In this document: piece by piece, positions 56,527-64,000 of the stretch
Numbering within the stretch: the stretch's first letter is position 1
Layout: every line of letters starts with the position of its first letter
Source: [Clostridium] polysaccharolyticum
GTDB taxonomy: Bacteria; Bacillota; Clostridia; Lachnospirales; Lachnospiraceae
Reading direction: 5' to 3'
Assembly (NCBI RefSeq): GCF_900111595.1
Contig: NZ_FOHN01000010.1
Coordinates: forward strand, 45,620 to 109,619
DNA length: 64,000 bases
The notes under the pieces: generated by a model
The model's database searches: none
What the model was told of the DNA's origin: nothing
The model's input: the letters and a program-made list of their open reading frames with translations, nothing else
Program-made: the position numbers and the translations under genes

Positions 56527-56982
56527 ATGCTATTAAAAATTTTGCCATATAAAGAACAAGAGGACCTGTTACCAGAACATTAGGAGATTGAGCATATATT
56601 CCCAAGAAAATGGCAGACAAACTATTTTCCTGACATGCCGGAAGACACTATAAAAGAGAAGATAGAGCATATTGGAAATAAGCTTCCATTTGAAAAGAAG
56701 TTGAATATTGTAGCTGGAAATGGTTATTTTGGCAAAAAGAAGAAAGAATATGCTGCATCGAAAATAGCAATTACAAAAGAAATGGGAACAAATGCAGGTA
56801 CAGATTGGAATTTAGATTCTATTCTTAAGAGGGATATTCGTATTTCAGATTCTGTTTTAGATATACTAAAGGGATGGAATAATGCATATCTTAATATTCC
56901 GGTATCAGTTTCTGATGAAGACCAGCCATCTGATGAGGACCTAGCTCGTATTAAAGAGTTTAAGAAAAGAGGATGGATATAA
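56527..56982 (+). pseudogene. 3' remnant of a DUF262/DUF1524 (GmrSD-like) gene with amber stop
   Basis: In one frame: LLKILPYKEQEDLLPEH, TAG (56581-56583), EIEHIFPRKWQTNYF, then KLPFEKKLNIVAGNGYFGKK, the DUF1524 HNH region, to 56982. The stop sits where Trp is expected before the EIEHIFP motif. The N-terminal DUF262 half is missing altogether. The 3' third is still in good order, so decay is recent. Confidence 0.82.
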
Positions 56983-57105
56983 AAAATTAGAAAACAACTA
57001 TCAAGCACCCTGCCAAGAGCTAATCTGACAAGGTGCTTTTTTTAAAAATGAAAGCGTTTTCTGGATTTCCTTTTTATTGAAGATTTAGTTGATTCGTGGT
57101 ACCAT

Positions 57106-57111
57106 TATAAT
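57106..57111 (+). promoter_or_regulatory. -10 element before the metallopeptidase gene
   Basis: A perfect TATAAT with no good -35 at the right distance. A T-rich terminator-like stretch with TTGGCAGG/AGGTGC inverted pieces lies just upstream (57005-57045). Confidence 0.35.
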
Positions 57112-57169
57112 AGTGTTTTGTACGCACTTTTTTGCATAAAGTCATAATCAATCATAACAATAGGAGTAA

Positions 57170-58675
57170 TTGGGGACGGTGGTTATAACGAGAAAGTATA
57201 AAGACTTCAAAGACTATATGGAGAATAATTACTATGATGCCATAGCTAGTAGACTTGGTGCATATATTGTTGCAAATAAGGATTCATTTGAAAACGATGA
57301 GTTTCATAAAATTACTTGGATTGAACAAGATGAAATAATATATAAGGTATGTGGTGTTACCTTCAAGAGCCTGGGTGATAATAAAATCGAAATAAGAACT
57401 TCGGTTGAAGCCCAGGTTCCTTTTGACGGATTAACTAAGTACGGTGCGGATTCTGATGGTGATACCAGACTATATAATGTCTTTTTTACAGCTTATCTAG
57501 ATAATGGTCTTCAGGATGTGAAGATTACTGATATAACCGAATATAGCAAAGCAACTTTTGATAAGGACAAAAGCATGAGTCAAAGTTGGCTTTCATATCT
57601 GCGTGAAGAAAAAATGGATGACCATGCTGAGGATTTCCTTAGGAGGAACTATCCTAAGGCGTTACTCCAGCCTATGCCTATAGACCCTATAGAAGTTGCT
57701 AATGCAATGGGGCTTACGATGTATTATGCTCCACTAGGTGACCATATCTTTGGAAAGACTTACTTCGGTGAAGAAAAGGTTACTATATTTGAGGATAATG
57801 ATGTAATAGAAAAAAATGAAATAGAAATAATCACAACTCCGGGAACAATACTTATTAACCCGGATGTTTATTTCATGCGTAATATTGGTACGGCTAATAA
57901 TACGATAATTCATGAATGCGTTCACTGGGATAGGCATAGAAAGGCATTTGAATTATTGAGTCTCATGGAAGGAACGGCTAAGCATATTTCATGTGAGATT
58001 GTTGAGGGCGAGTATAACGGAATTGCTCCAAGTGAATCTGCTCTTAAGTGGATGGAGTGGCAGGCAAACCAACTAGCACCACGTATCCTTATGCCGAAGC
58101 AAACTACTATAAAAATGTATGGACAGTTTCTCAAGGATGAATTCCTATTATACCCTCAGAGAAGATATGCTGAAACACTTCAAATAGTAGTAGGGAAATT
58201 AGCTGATTACTTTGCAGTATCTCATCTTGCAGCAAAGCTTAGATTGATTGAACTAGGATATGAAGAGGCAGAAGGTACCTTTGTTTTTTGTGAGAGCAGG
58301 GGGCTACCTCCGTATGCTTTTAGAAAAGGTATTATAGATAAGAATCATAGTTTTGTAATTGGTGAGAACAATCTTATTCGTAGTATCTTGATGAACCCTA
58401 AATTGACGGAACTATATGCTAAGGGTATTCTTGTTTACGCAAATGGGATGCTTTGCTTCAACGATCCGAAGTATGTGATACTTAATGAAAATGGTCGATA
58501 TATACTTACGGATTATGCTTTAGAGCATGTAGACGAGTGCTGCTTCCTATTTGAAAGAAAATACAGTGCAAGTGAAATCTACCTAGATACATATTACAGA
58601 AGGTGTTTTTTCTTTGCAGGGAGATTGATGCTAGTGAATTTGTACCTGCCCAGTATGATCCTAACCATGAAATAA
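57170..58675 (+). pseudogene. ImmA/IrrE-type metallopeptidase, N-terminal frame of a split gene
   Basis: Zinc metallopeptidase of the ImmA/IrrE kind, which in mobile elements cleaves repressors. HECVH (H248, E249, H252), followed by ESALKWMEWQANQLAPRILMP with the third ligand E297. The first 160 residues form a separate unknown domain (DFKDYMENNYYDAIASRLGA). The start is uncertain: TTG 57170 is 3 bases from TAGGAG, GTG 57179 is 12 bases from it. At T TTT TTC (about 58600) the sensible reading passes to the -1 frame beginning at 58603. In this frame the C-terminus after YYRRCFFF is nonsense. Confidence 0.75.
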
Positions 58676-59184
58676 ATCAAACTAAAGAGCAGATGCAAGA
58701 TGAAATAGATATGATTGCATCAAATCTAAGCAAAGAAATACTAAGGATGCATAATGAAATGAAAGGTGGTTTTTCAGGTGCATTGAATTATTTCATGGAT
58801 ACGAAAGATATAACTGCTGAGGAGCTACAAGGAAGAAGTGGTGTAAGTATCAGTGGCTATAGAAATAGTATTGAACCTAATATCGAGAAAGGAACGGCAC
58901 TAGCTTTATGTAAGGGGCTGTATTTACTACCATACCAGGCAGAACTATTCCTTGATAGAGCCGGATGTTCTATAGCGGTACCATCTCCATCTAATATATA
59001 TGTTAGGGAGCTTATTACTGCACATATGGATGATACTTGGCAACAGTGGGCTGTAAAGCTTAATATGTTTGGAATGGCTAAAGACTGGTTACCAAAAAGA
59101 AATCCTATTGTCAAGAAGGTATTAGAGGCTGATGAGATGGGAAAGATAGAAAATATCAAAAGTATGAAGCGGAGAATGGAATAA
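58603..59184 (+). pseudogene. C-terminal frame of the split metallopeptidase gene (HTH-containing)
   Basis: Continues the gene before it in the -1 frame: CREIDASEFVPAQYDPNHEI, then a helical part and a helix-turn-helix-like region (DITAEELQGRSGVSISGYRN). It ends with a helical tail (QQWAVKLNMFGMAKDWLP). It has no RBS of its own. Together with 57170-58600 it would make a protein of about 670 residues, either broken by one lost base or joined by a -1 ribosomal shift. Confidence 0.65.
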
Positions 59185-59963
59185 CAGATATCGAGATGAC
59201 GGATCATAAAAACTTTTATGTAATCATTGAAGCTAAAAGAGGATGGATACTTCCGGGGGAGGAACAGTTAAATAGGTATTCGCTGAGAGAAAGCATCACT
59301 AAGGCAGAGGTTAAGCATAAGGCAATTATATCAATGTCAGAGTGTAGTAATGGCTATGCAAGTATTAATCTTCGACCAACTATAGCGAATGGAATTCCTA
59401 TAAAGCATCTTTCTTGGAGAAAGATATATGATTTGGCAAATAAGTCGAAAGAGCAATCGAATAATGCACAGAAACGATTGTTGGAAGAACTGTTAATATA
59501 CTTAGGAGGTGTAATGACTATGCAAACCAAAGATTCAAATTGGGTTTATGTTGTTTCACTTGGAAGTGGAAACCCGGAAGGTTGTAGCATATCTTGGATA
59601 GATATTGTTAATAAATGTGGTAGGTATTTTCATCCGGTTGGAGGAAAGGGATGGCCTAAGGAACCACCAAACTATATAGCATTCAGATATGATGGTAAGT
59701 TGCAGTCGATTCATCATATTGAGGATTATGTCGTTTCAAAGAATATGCATGATGAGATTAAAGAAATGCCAGACGAAGAATGGGATAACCACTTTGTGTA
59801 TAAGCTTGGTCCTGCTATCAAACCACCGAAAGAAGTAAAGACAGGAAATATTTATCCTAGTGGTAGAGTATGGGCTATGATAGATACATTATTTACATCT
59901 GAAACTATCTCAGATGCTAGGGATATATCTAAAGAAAGAAAAGAATTAAAAAAACAGCATTAA
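59136..59963 (+). pseudogene. PD-(D/E)XK nuclease-like protein, N-terminus lost
   Basis: The frame is open from 59136 and reads ENGITDIEM, HKNFYVIIEAKRGW and EEQLNRYS, a typical nuclease core (TDIE, then IEAK). The first ATG is 59196, inside the core and after the TDIE motif, and it has no RBS. So the N-terminal part has probably been lost by fusion to the end of the preceding frame. The C-terminal 150 residues (SNWVYVVSLGSGNPEGCSIS, YFHPVGGKGWPKEPPNYIAF) form a second domain that I do not recognise. Confidence 0.6.
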
Positions 59964-60009
59964 GTCGGACTTAATGTTCATAGAACGCTAAGATATAAGG
60001 CTTTTGTGA

Positions 60010-60047
60010 TTGTCTGTATTAACAGACGACCACAGAGGTCTTTTTTT
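60010..60047 (+). terminator. Terminator after the nuclease-like gene
   Basis: GTCTGT/ACAGAC stem (60012-60026), then GACC (60028-60031) with GGTC (60037-60040) and T7. Confidence 0.65.
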
Positions 60048-60129
60048 ATGCCTAAATTTTGAAGTTTGGCTTAATGGGGTTATGCATCAAATTGTGTCAT
60101 AGTTAGATTATCACAAAAAAATATTACAA

Positions 60130-60276
60130 GCCAAATGGCGGCCGACATTGGGCGAGGATACATAGTTAAAAGATTTATCTACGAACAGGTAGAAGTCTAG
60201 AAAACTATGAAATCTCGTCTTGTTGTCGTGCAAGTCTATAGATTGTCCTCGCCCAGAATGGCGGAAAGGACAATCT
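60130..60276 (+). promoter_or_regulatory. Structured leader RNA with two exclusive helices
   Basis: Helix P1: TGGGCGAGGA (60149-60158) with TCCTCGCCCA (60246-60255). Inside it are CATAGTT (60161-60167) with AACTATG (60203-60209), TCTAC/GTAGA (60178-60193) and CTTG/CAAG (60219-60234). A competing helix pairs AGATTGTCC (60240-60248) with GGACAATCT (60268-60276), which covers the RBS and ends at the ATG. Both need bases 60246-60248. This is the layout of a translational switch; class not recognised. Confidence 0.65.
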
Positions 60277-60846
60277 ATGACAAAGAACGATGTATTAGTA
60301 GTAGAGACTGTAAACCCTGCAAAGCTTAATTACAAGAACCCTATATTTGAAAGGTTAGAAGAGGACGTAAACAACCCATGGGTGCTTGAAGAACAGATTA
60401 AATTTTATAAGAGATGTAATATACCAATTGCTCACTTTGCACTTCCAGGACAGAAAACGAAACATTACTATGCAGTATTTGAGGGCTCCTCAAAGAGTTA
60501 TGCTGATAGCATAAATAAGATGAACAACCGAGAGAATAAGAAGAAAGAGCGTAGAGAAACGGTTATTAATGAGCACGAGACAGATTCTTATGATGTGATG
60601 TTGGAGAATGGGTACGATGTTCCTAGAGAAGATGATAGCCCGGATGAGATTGTAGCCATGAAGATTTTGATGGATGCGTTAAATAAGGAATATCAGGAGT
60701 TGTCTGATGAGAAAAAGCGTATATGCGATACCATCAAAGAAGGTATGACCCAAAGGGAGGCAGCTAAGGAACTATGTATGGCTCGTAGAACTTATAGGGA
60801 TCATAAAGATACATTAATGAATGAGCTTGCTAAGAAATTAAATTAA
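60277..60846 (+). CDS. Sigma-region-4-like HTH protein
   Basis: 189 residues from ATG 60277, which follows GGAAAGGA directly; the longer frame from 60220 lies within the structured leader. N-terminal part unknown (NPAKLNYKNPIFERLEEDVN). C-terminal helix-turn-helix (KRICDTIKEGMTQREAAKEL, then CMARRTYRDHKDTL) of the sigma-70 region 4 kind found in phage and ICE regulators. Likely a transcription factor of the mobile element. The leader suggests that its translation is tightly controlled. Confidence 0.72.
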   Translation: MTKNDVLVVETVNPAKLNYKNPIFERLEEDVNNPWVLEEQIKFYKRCNIPIAHFALPGQKTKHYYAVFEGSSKSYADSINKMNNRENKKKERRETVINEHETDSYDVMLENGYDVPREDDSPDEIVAMKILMDALNKEYQELSDEKKRICDTIKEGMTQREAAKELCMARRTYRDHKDTLMNELAKKLN

Positions 60847-60853
60847 TATGGAT

Positions 60854-60880
60854 AAGGCTCCAATAGGGGCCTTATTTGCT
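60854..60880 (+). terminator. Terminator of the HTH gene
   Basis: AAGGCTCC (60854-60861) pairs with GGGGCCTT (60866-60873), then a T-rich tail. Near-identical to the terminator after the excisionase at 49101. Confidence 0.85.
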
Positions 60881-61076
60881 TTTTGGGGCTTTTACAGAAA
60901 ATGTCACGAAAAAATAAATTTGAAAAAAATTACAATAAGAAAAATGTCTATATAAGGGCGTTTGAGATAATGCAAAAAATGTCAAAAAAAAAGCATTCGA
61001 AAATTCACTAAAAAGAACCTTTATTGGTACGATATTATCCTTGTAAAAATCCATTTTATGTTAAGTAATATTTCGC

Positions 61077-61145
61077 TAAAAATGGATCGTTTCTTCCGTT
61101 TATCTCGTCTAATAAGTGGAAGGAATTGTAAATACTTGTAAAACG
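61077..61145 (+). repeat. Noncoding block shared with 49163-49240
   Basis: GCTAAAAATGGATCGTTT, TCGTCTAA, GGAAGGA and ACTTGTAAAA in the same order as the earlier copy. The rest of the gap 60881-61230 is very AT-rich with no further feature seen. Confidence 0.6.
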
Positions 61146-61230
61146 TGTATTGCGTGACAGGTATAAAAAGTGTGAGTGACGCCAAAATACTACATGAAAT
61201 GAAGAAAAAAAGAATAAAAACAAGAAGCGT

Positions 61231-61272
61231 AATGCAAAGCTAGACGAATTTTTTTATAAAAAAATTTGCATT
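61231..61272. repeat. AT-rich nested inverted repeat before the surface protein gene
   Basis: AATGCAAA (61231-61238) pairs with TTTGCATT (61265-61272) around an inner palindrome, AATTTTTTT then AAAAAAATT. It may be a leader hairpin or a bidirectional terminator at the island edge. Confidence 0.55.
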
Positions 61273-61313
61273 AAGCAAAGAGGAGAGTACGACTTATAAG
61301 ATAAGGGAATCTA

Positions 61314-63713
61314 ATGAAAAAGGAGAATGATAAGATTATGAAGCTAAACAAAATTTGCAAAAAAGTTATGGCTTACACATTGACAACAGCTATGGCTTTA
61401 GGTTTTTTTGCAGTGTCAGATATTAATTTGACAACAGCATGGGCTAGTGCATCAGACTGGGATAATAGTGGTGCTGCTGTTACAGCTGAAGGTAGTACAA
61501 TTACTGTAAATGATAACTATGTTATGGTAGAAGGTAATAATGCAACAGATGCTGAAACTATATCTATAACTGCAGGAAAAACACTAACAGTAAAACAGGG
61601 TGTTACCTTAACAGGACCATTAACACTAGCAATTGGAACAGCAAATGCAGCTAATTTGCAATATAACAATGATACAATTAAAGCAACCACTATAAGTGGA
61701 ACAGGTAAAATTAAGGGTGCTAAGATTGATAAAGTTACTACATTAACTATCAAAGAAGCTACACTTGAGGGTGTAACTATTTTAGATGATGCAGCGATAG
61801 GTAATAGTACTACAGATGGTACAACTACTATATTAAAAGATTGTAAAGTTAATAATGAAAAAATATTAACTATTGCTAATGATGCAGATAATGTATTAAA
61901 GTTAGATGGAACTTTAACTGGTGATGGTGCTACAGGTGCTACTATAGCAGGTGGTAACGCCGGTCCTAAGTTATCAGGTTCAGCTGTTGTATCAGGAAAA
62001 GTTAAATTAACTGCTAATATTAATGCTTCAGCTCTTACATTAAGTGGAACTGTGACATGTGATAATACTGCATTAGTTTTGACAGGTGTTATGACAGCTA
62101 AAGATTTAACAATGTTAGGCGGAGTTTACACAGGTAGTAATGCGACAGTTACTGTTAAAGCCGCAGGTGATAAGAATGATGAAAAGAAATTCACTGTTCC
62201 TGTAAAAGAAACAGTAGAATATGGCGTGGCAACAACATCTAATTATGATGCTAGTACAACTATACCTTTGTCAACAGCTAATTATGCAGTTGATCTTTCA
62301 AACGTTTCGGGTATAGATAGTGGTATTATAGAGGCATTAAAAAGTAAAGTAGATAATCTTTTAAAAGAAGAAAATGCTGGTACAGCAGGTGATAAGTGTA
62401 GTGTTGGTAGAACAGGAACGACAACATTTAAGCCAGGTGACTATACTGGAGCTGATAATTTAAATGTTTCTTGGACTGTTGCTAAGAAAGATTTAAGTAA
62501 TGCTCAAATAAATGGTTTGAGTAAATTAGGATTAACAAGCGCAATTACTGCTGCTAGTGACGTAGCAAGTGCTTGCCCATCAATTATTCCAGATGGTTTT
62601 GTATCTATAGAACTTAAAGCAAAACAAGCTAGTATAACACCAGGTACTACAACATTGTTTAATGCTACGGATTTTAGTAATAATGTATATAATGCAAGTG
62701 GTCCAACATTAAATTGTACTTTAGTATATAAAGATATAAATGGAAGATTAATTCAAGAAAGTTTAACAACAGCCAATTATGAATTACTTCCTACAACTCC
62801 TGTTACTACAGCAGGTGAGCATACATTAAAAGTTACTGCTACAAGTAACAATGCTAATTTTAAAGGCTCTTTTACAATTCCTTATACAATTGTAGATTAT
62901 ATTGCAACAAACAGTCCAAATTATGACGGAACTGCTAAAACTCCTACATTGAGTGCTTCAGTTGATTCAACAGGTGGTTATTCAAAAGATGGTACAACTT
63001 GGACAGATACTGCGCCTTCTTATGTTGAAGCAGGAGATTATTCTTTTAAGATAAAAGAAAATGGAGAAGTAAAGACTGCAATGTTTACAATTAAACCTGC
63101 AGAAGTAGCAGCTACATGGAATCCATCAAGTGGAACATATACATATGATGGAGCTGTTCGTGCACCAAAAGTAACTTCAGTTGCTAATAGTGGCATACCT
63201 GGTAACATATTAGCAGCTTTTGACACAAACGATATTACTTACGATTATTATAAATTAGGTGCAAATGATACAAAGAAGAAAGTTGATAAATGTGTAGATG
63301 CTGGAGAATATGAAGTAAAAGCTACACTTGGAACTAAAAATAAAAACTTTAAATTAAGTGCTGCAACAGTTGAAAAAGAATTTACAATAACAAAGAAGAC
63401 AGCAACTATAATTAATGGTGATAATGTTGTAGCTTTTTATGATGGTAAATCACATAGTATAGAGCCTCTTAAAATTGAAGCTCCTGATAATAGTTATGTT
63501 GTTAAATATGGTTTAGAGCAAGGAGAAGAAACATCTCTTACAGCTCCAACATTTAAAGAAGAAGGAACACATAAGATTTACTATAAAGTAGAAAAAGATG
63601 CAGATTATGAAGCAAATGATAGTGAAGTAATAAATATTGATTTAGATGGTACTTTACCATCAGGATATATTACATTAACTATTAAGCCAGCTCTTACAAT
63701 TGAGCTGGTATAA
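61314..63713 (+). CDS. Large secreted Ig-like/MBG-type surface protein
   Basis: 799 residues with a signal peptide in about residues 9-44 (KICKKVMAYTLTTAMALGFF, cleavage near WASA). The middle (about 50-290) is a Thr/Gly/Ala-rich beta-structure with many short repeats. From about 530 on there are Ig-like modules with YDGTAKTPT, YDGAVRAPKV and FYDGKSHSIE, each closing on a sheet ending in FTIKP or FTITK, as in MBG-type domains. No sortase motif, S-layer or dockerin domain is seen. The protein ends LTIKPALTIELV just before an IS3-like element, so a longer original is possible. AAGGGA before the ATG; a second ATG at 61338 is possible. Function probably adhesion or wall structure. Confidence 0.7.
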   Translation: MKKENDKIMKLNKICKKVMAYTLTTAMALGFFAVSDINLTTAWASASDWDNSGAAVTAEGSTITVNDNYVMVEGNNATDAETISITAGKTLTVKQGVTLTGPLTLAIGTANAANLQYNNDTIKATTISGTGKIKGAKIDKVTTLTIKEATLEGVTILDDAAIGNSTTDGTTTILKDCKVNNEKILTIANDADNVLKLDGTLTGDGATGATIAGGNAGPKLSGSAVVSGKVKLTANINASALTLSGTVTCDNTALVLTGVMTAKDLTMLGGVYTGSNATVTVKAAGDKNDEKKFTVPVKETVEYGVATTSNYDASTTIPLSTANYAVDLSNVSGIDSGIIEALKSKVDNLLKEENAGTAGDKCSVGRTGTTTFKPGDYTGADNLNVSWTVAKKDLSNAQINGLSKLGLTSAITAASDVASACPSIIPDGFVSIELKAKQASITPGTTTLFNATDFSNNVYNASGPTLNCTLVYKDINGRLIQESLTTANYELLPTTPVTTAGEHTLKVTATSNNANFKGSFTIPYTIVDYIATNSPNYDGTAKTPTLSASVDSTGGYSKDGTTWTDTAPSYVEAGDYSFKIKENGEVKTAMFTIKPAEVAATWNPSSGTYTYDGAVRAPKVTSVANSGIPGNILAAFDTNDITYDYYKLGANDTKKKVDKCVDAGEYEVKATLGTKNKNFKLSAATVEKEFTITKKTATIINGDNVVAFYDGKSHSIEPLKIEAPDNSYVVKYGLEQGEETSLTAPTFKEEGTHKIYYKVEKDADYEANDSEVINIDLDGTLPSGYITLTIKPALTIELV
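63688..63709. repeat. Hairpin at the end of the surface protein gene
   Basis: CCAGCTC (63688-63694) and GAGCTGG (63703-63709), a perfect 7-bp stem over the last codons. No T run follows; it may have been the terminator before the insertion at about 63720. Confidence 0.5.
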
Positions 63714-63719
63714 TAAAGT

Positions 63720-64000
63720 TGTAACACCTTGGCATAGAATTCTGATATAATCATAATAATTCAATCAAGGAGTAACAAATATGGCTAACTATAATAAATA
63801 TGATCCTGAATTAAAGGAAAAAGTTTTACACCTCTATCTGGAAGAGGGTCGTACAAAAAAAAGCCTTACAGAAGAATACCATCTTGGACAAGGCACAATC
63901 ACTTACTGGATACAACAGCGACGTAAAGAATGCCAAACAAATACAACCGTAAAGGAACAGACAGACGCTTATGAAGAAAATAAAAGGCTTCGTCGTGAAC
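63720..64000 (+). mobile_element. IS3-family insertion sequence, left end (cut by window)
   Basis: A terminal sequence beginning near TGTAACACC (63720) and an extended -10 (TGATATAAT, 63743-63751) precede a transposase orfA. The exact left end is a guess from the distance to the gene; the right end lies outside the window. Confidence 0.65.
63781..64000 (+). CDS. IS3-family transposase OrfA, 3' truncated by window
   Basis: The N-terminus reads MANYNKYDPELKEKVLHLYL, EEGRTKKSLTEEYHLGQGTI and TYWIQQRRKE: a helix-turn-helix of the HTH_Tnp_1 kind, followed by the start of a coiled coil (EENKRLRREL), as in OrfA of IS3/IS150-type elements. AAGGAG lies upstream of the ATG. OrfB and any -1 frameshift signal would lie beyond the window. 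Confidence 0.88.
   Translation, partial: MANYNKYDPELKEKVLHLYLEEGRTKKSLTEEYHLGQGTITYWIQQRRKECQTNTTVKEQTDAYEENKRLRRE

Noticed and set aside
27320..61300. Whole island as a prophage
   Set aside because: No capsid, portal, terminase, tail, lysin or integrase genes are present; the content is defence genes and element remnants.

Overview
The window looks like a low-GC Gram-positive anaerobe of the Clostridia, most likely a plant-fibre-degrading Lachnospiraceae from gut or rumen. The signs are a pyruvate:ferredoxin oxidoreductase, a T-box before serS, strong AGGAGG ribosome binding sites, TTGACA/TATAAT promoters with 16-17 bp spacing, and large secreted glycanases carrying Pro-Ser linkers with CBM13 and CBM2 modules. 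The species cannot be named from the sequence alone.

Region 1 (1-27.3 kb) is chromosomal backbone. It holds the 3' end of a glucose/GlcNAc-type PTS permease, a MecA-like adaptor, and a xylan cluster: GH30_8 glucuronoxylanase, GH43 enzyme and CE2 acetyl esterase. serS with its T-box and an Rpn-family gene lie within this cluster. Next come a small DUF3787-like protein, nifJ, an exonuclease and a convergent GH5 mannanase. The stretch ends with a C39-like peptidase, metF, an acyltransferase, a Fur-family regulator, a CobW-type GTPase, flavodoxin and a DUF134-NifX fusion. The glycanases form a secreted set: the GH30 cuts glucuronoxylan, GH43 removes xylose or arabinose, CE2 deacetylates and GH5 cuts mannan, with CBM2/CBM13/CBM32 holding them on the wall.

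Region 2 (27.3-61.1 kb) is a defence island with many scars of recombination. It has two complete Type I restriction-modification systems (28.3-34.3 and 37.9-44.2 kb), a two-gene unit of an unknown protein plus a RecQ-like helicase fused to a nuclease domain (44.5-47.5 kb), and a restriction-like locus with two DNA methyltransferases and two candidate PD-(D/E)XK proteins (50.0-54.4 kb). A row of ASCH, EVE-like and DUF4268 proteins (54.5-56.4 kb) follows, then an ImmA/IrrE-type metallopeptidase region with a frameshift (57.2-60.0 kb) and an HTH gene behind a strongly structured leader (60.1-60.8 kb). Decayed genes lie between these: two DUF262/DUF1524 (GmrSD-like) pseudogenes, a second broken ImmA copy, excisionase and HTH remnants, an aldo/keto reductase fused to a flavodoxin tail, and a phosphatase stub. 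Related noncoding blocks recur at 37.6/48.5 kb and 49.2/61.1 kb, suggesting modular assembly.

Region 3 (61.3-64 kb) carries a large secreted Ig-like surface protein followed at once by the start of an IS3-family element that runs off the window. No tRNA, rRNA or CRISPR array was seen.
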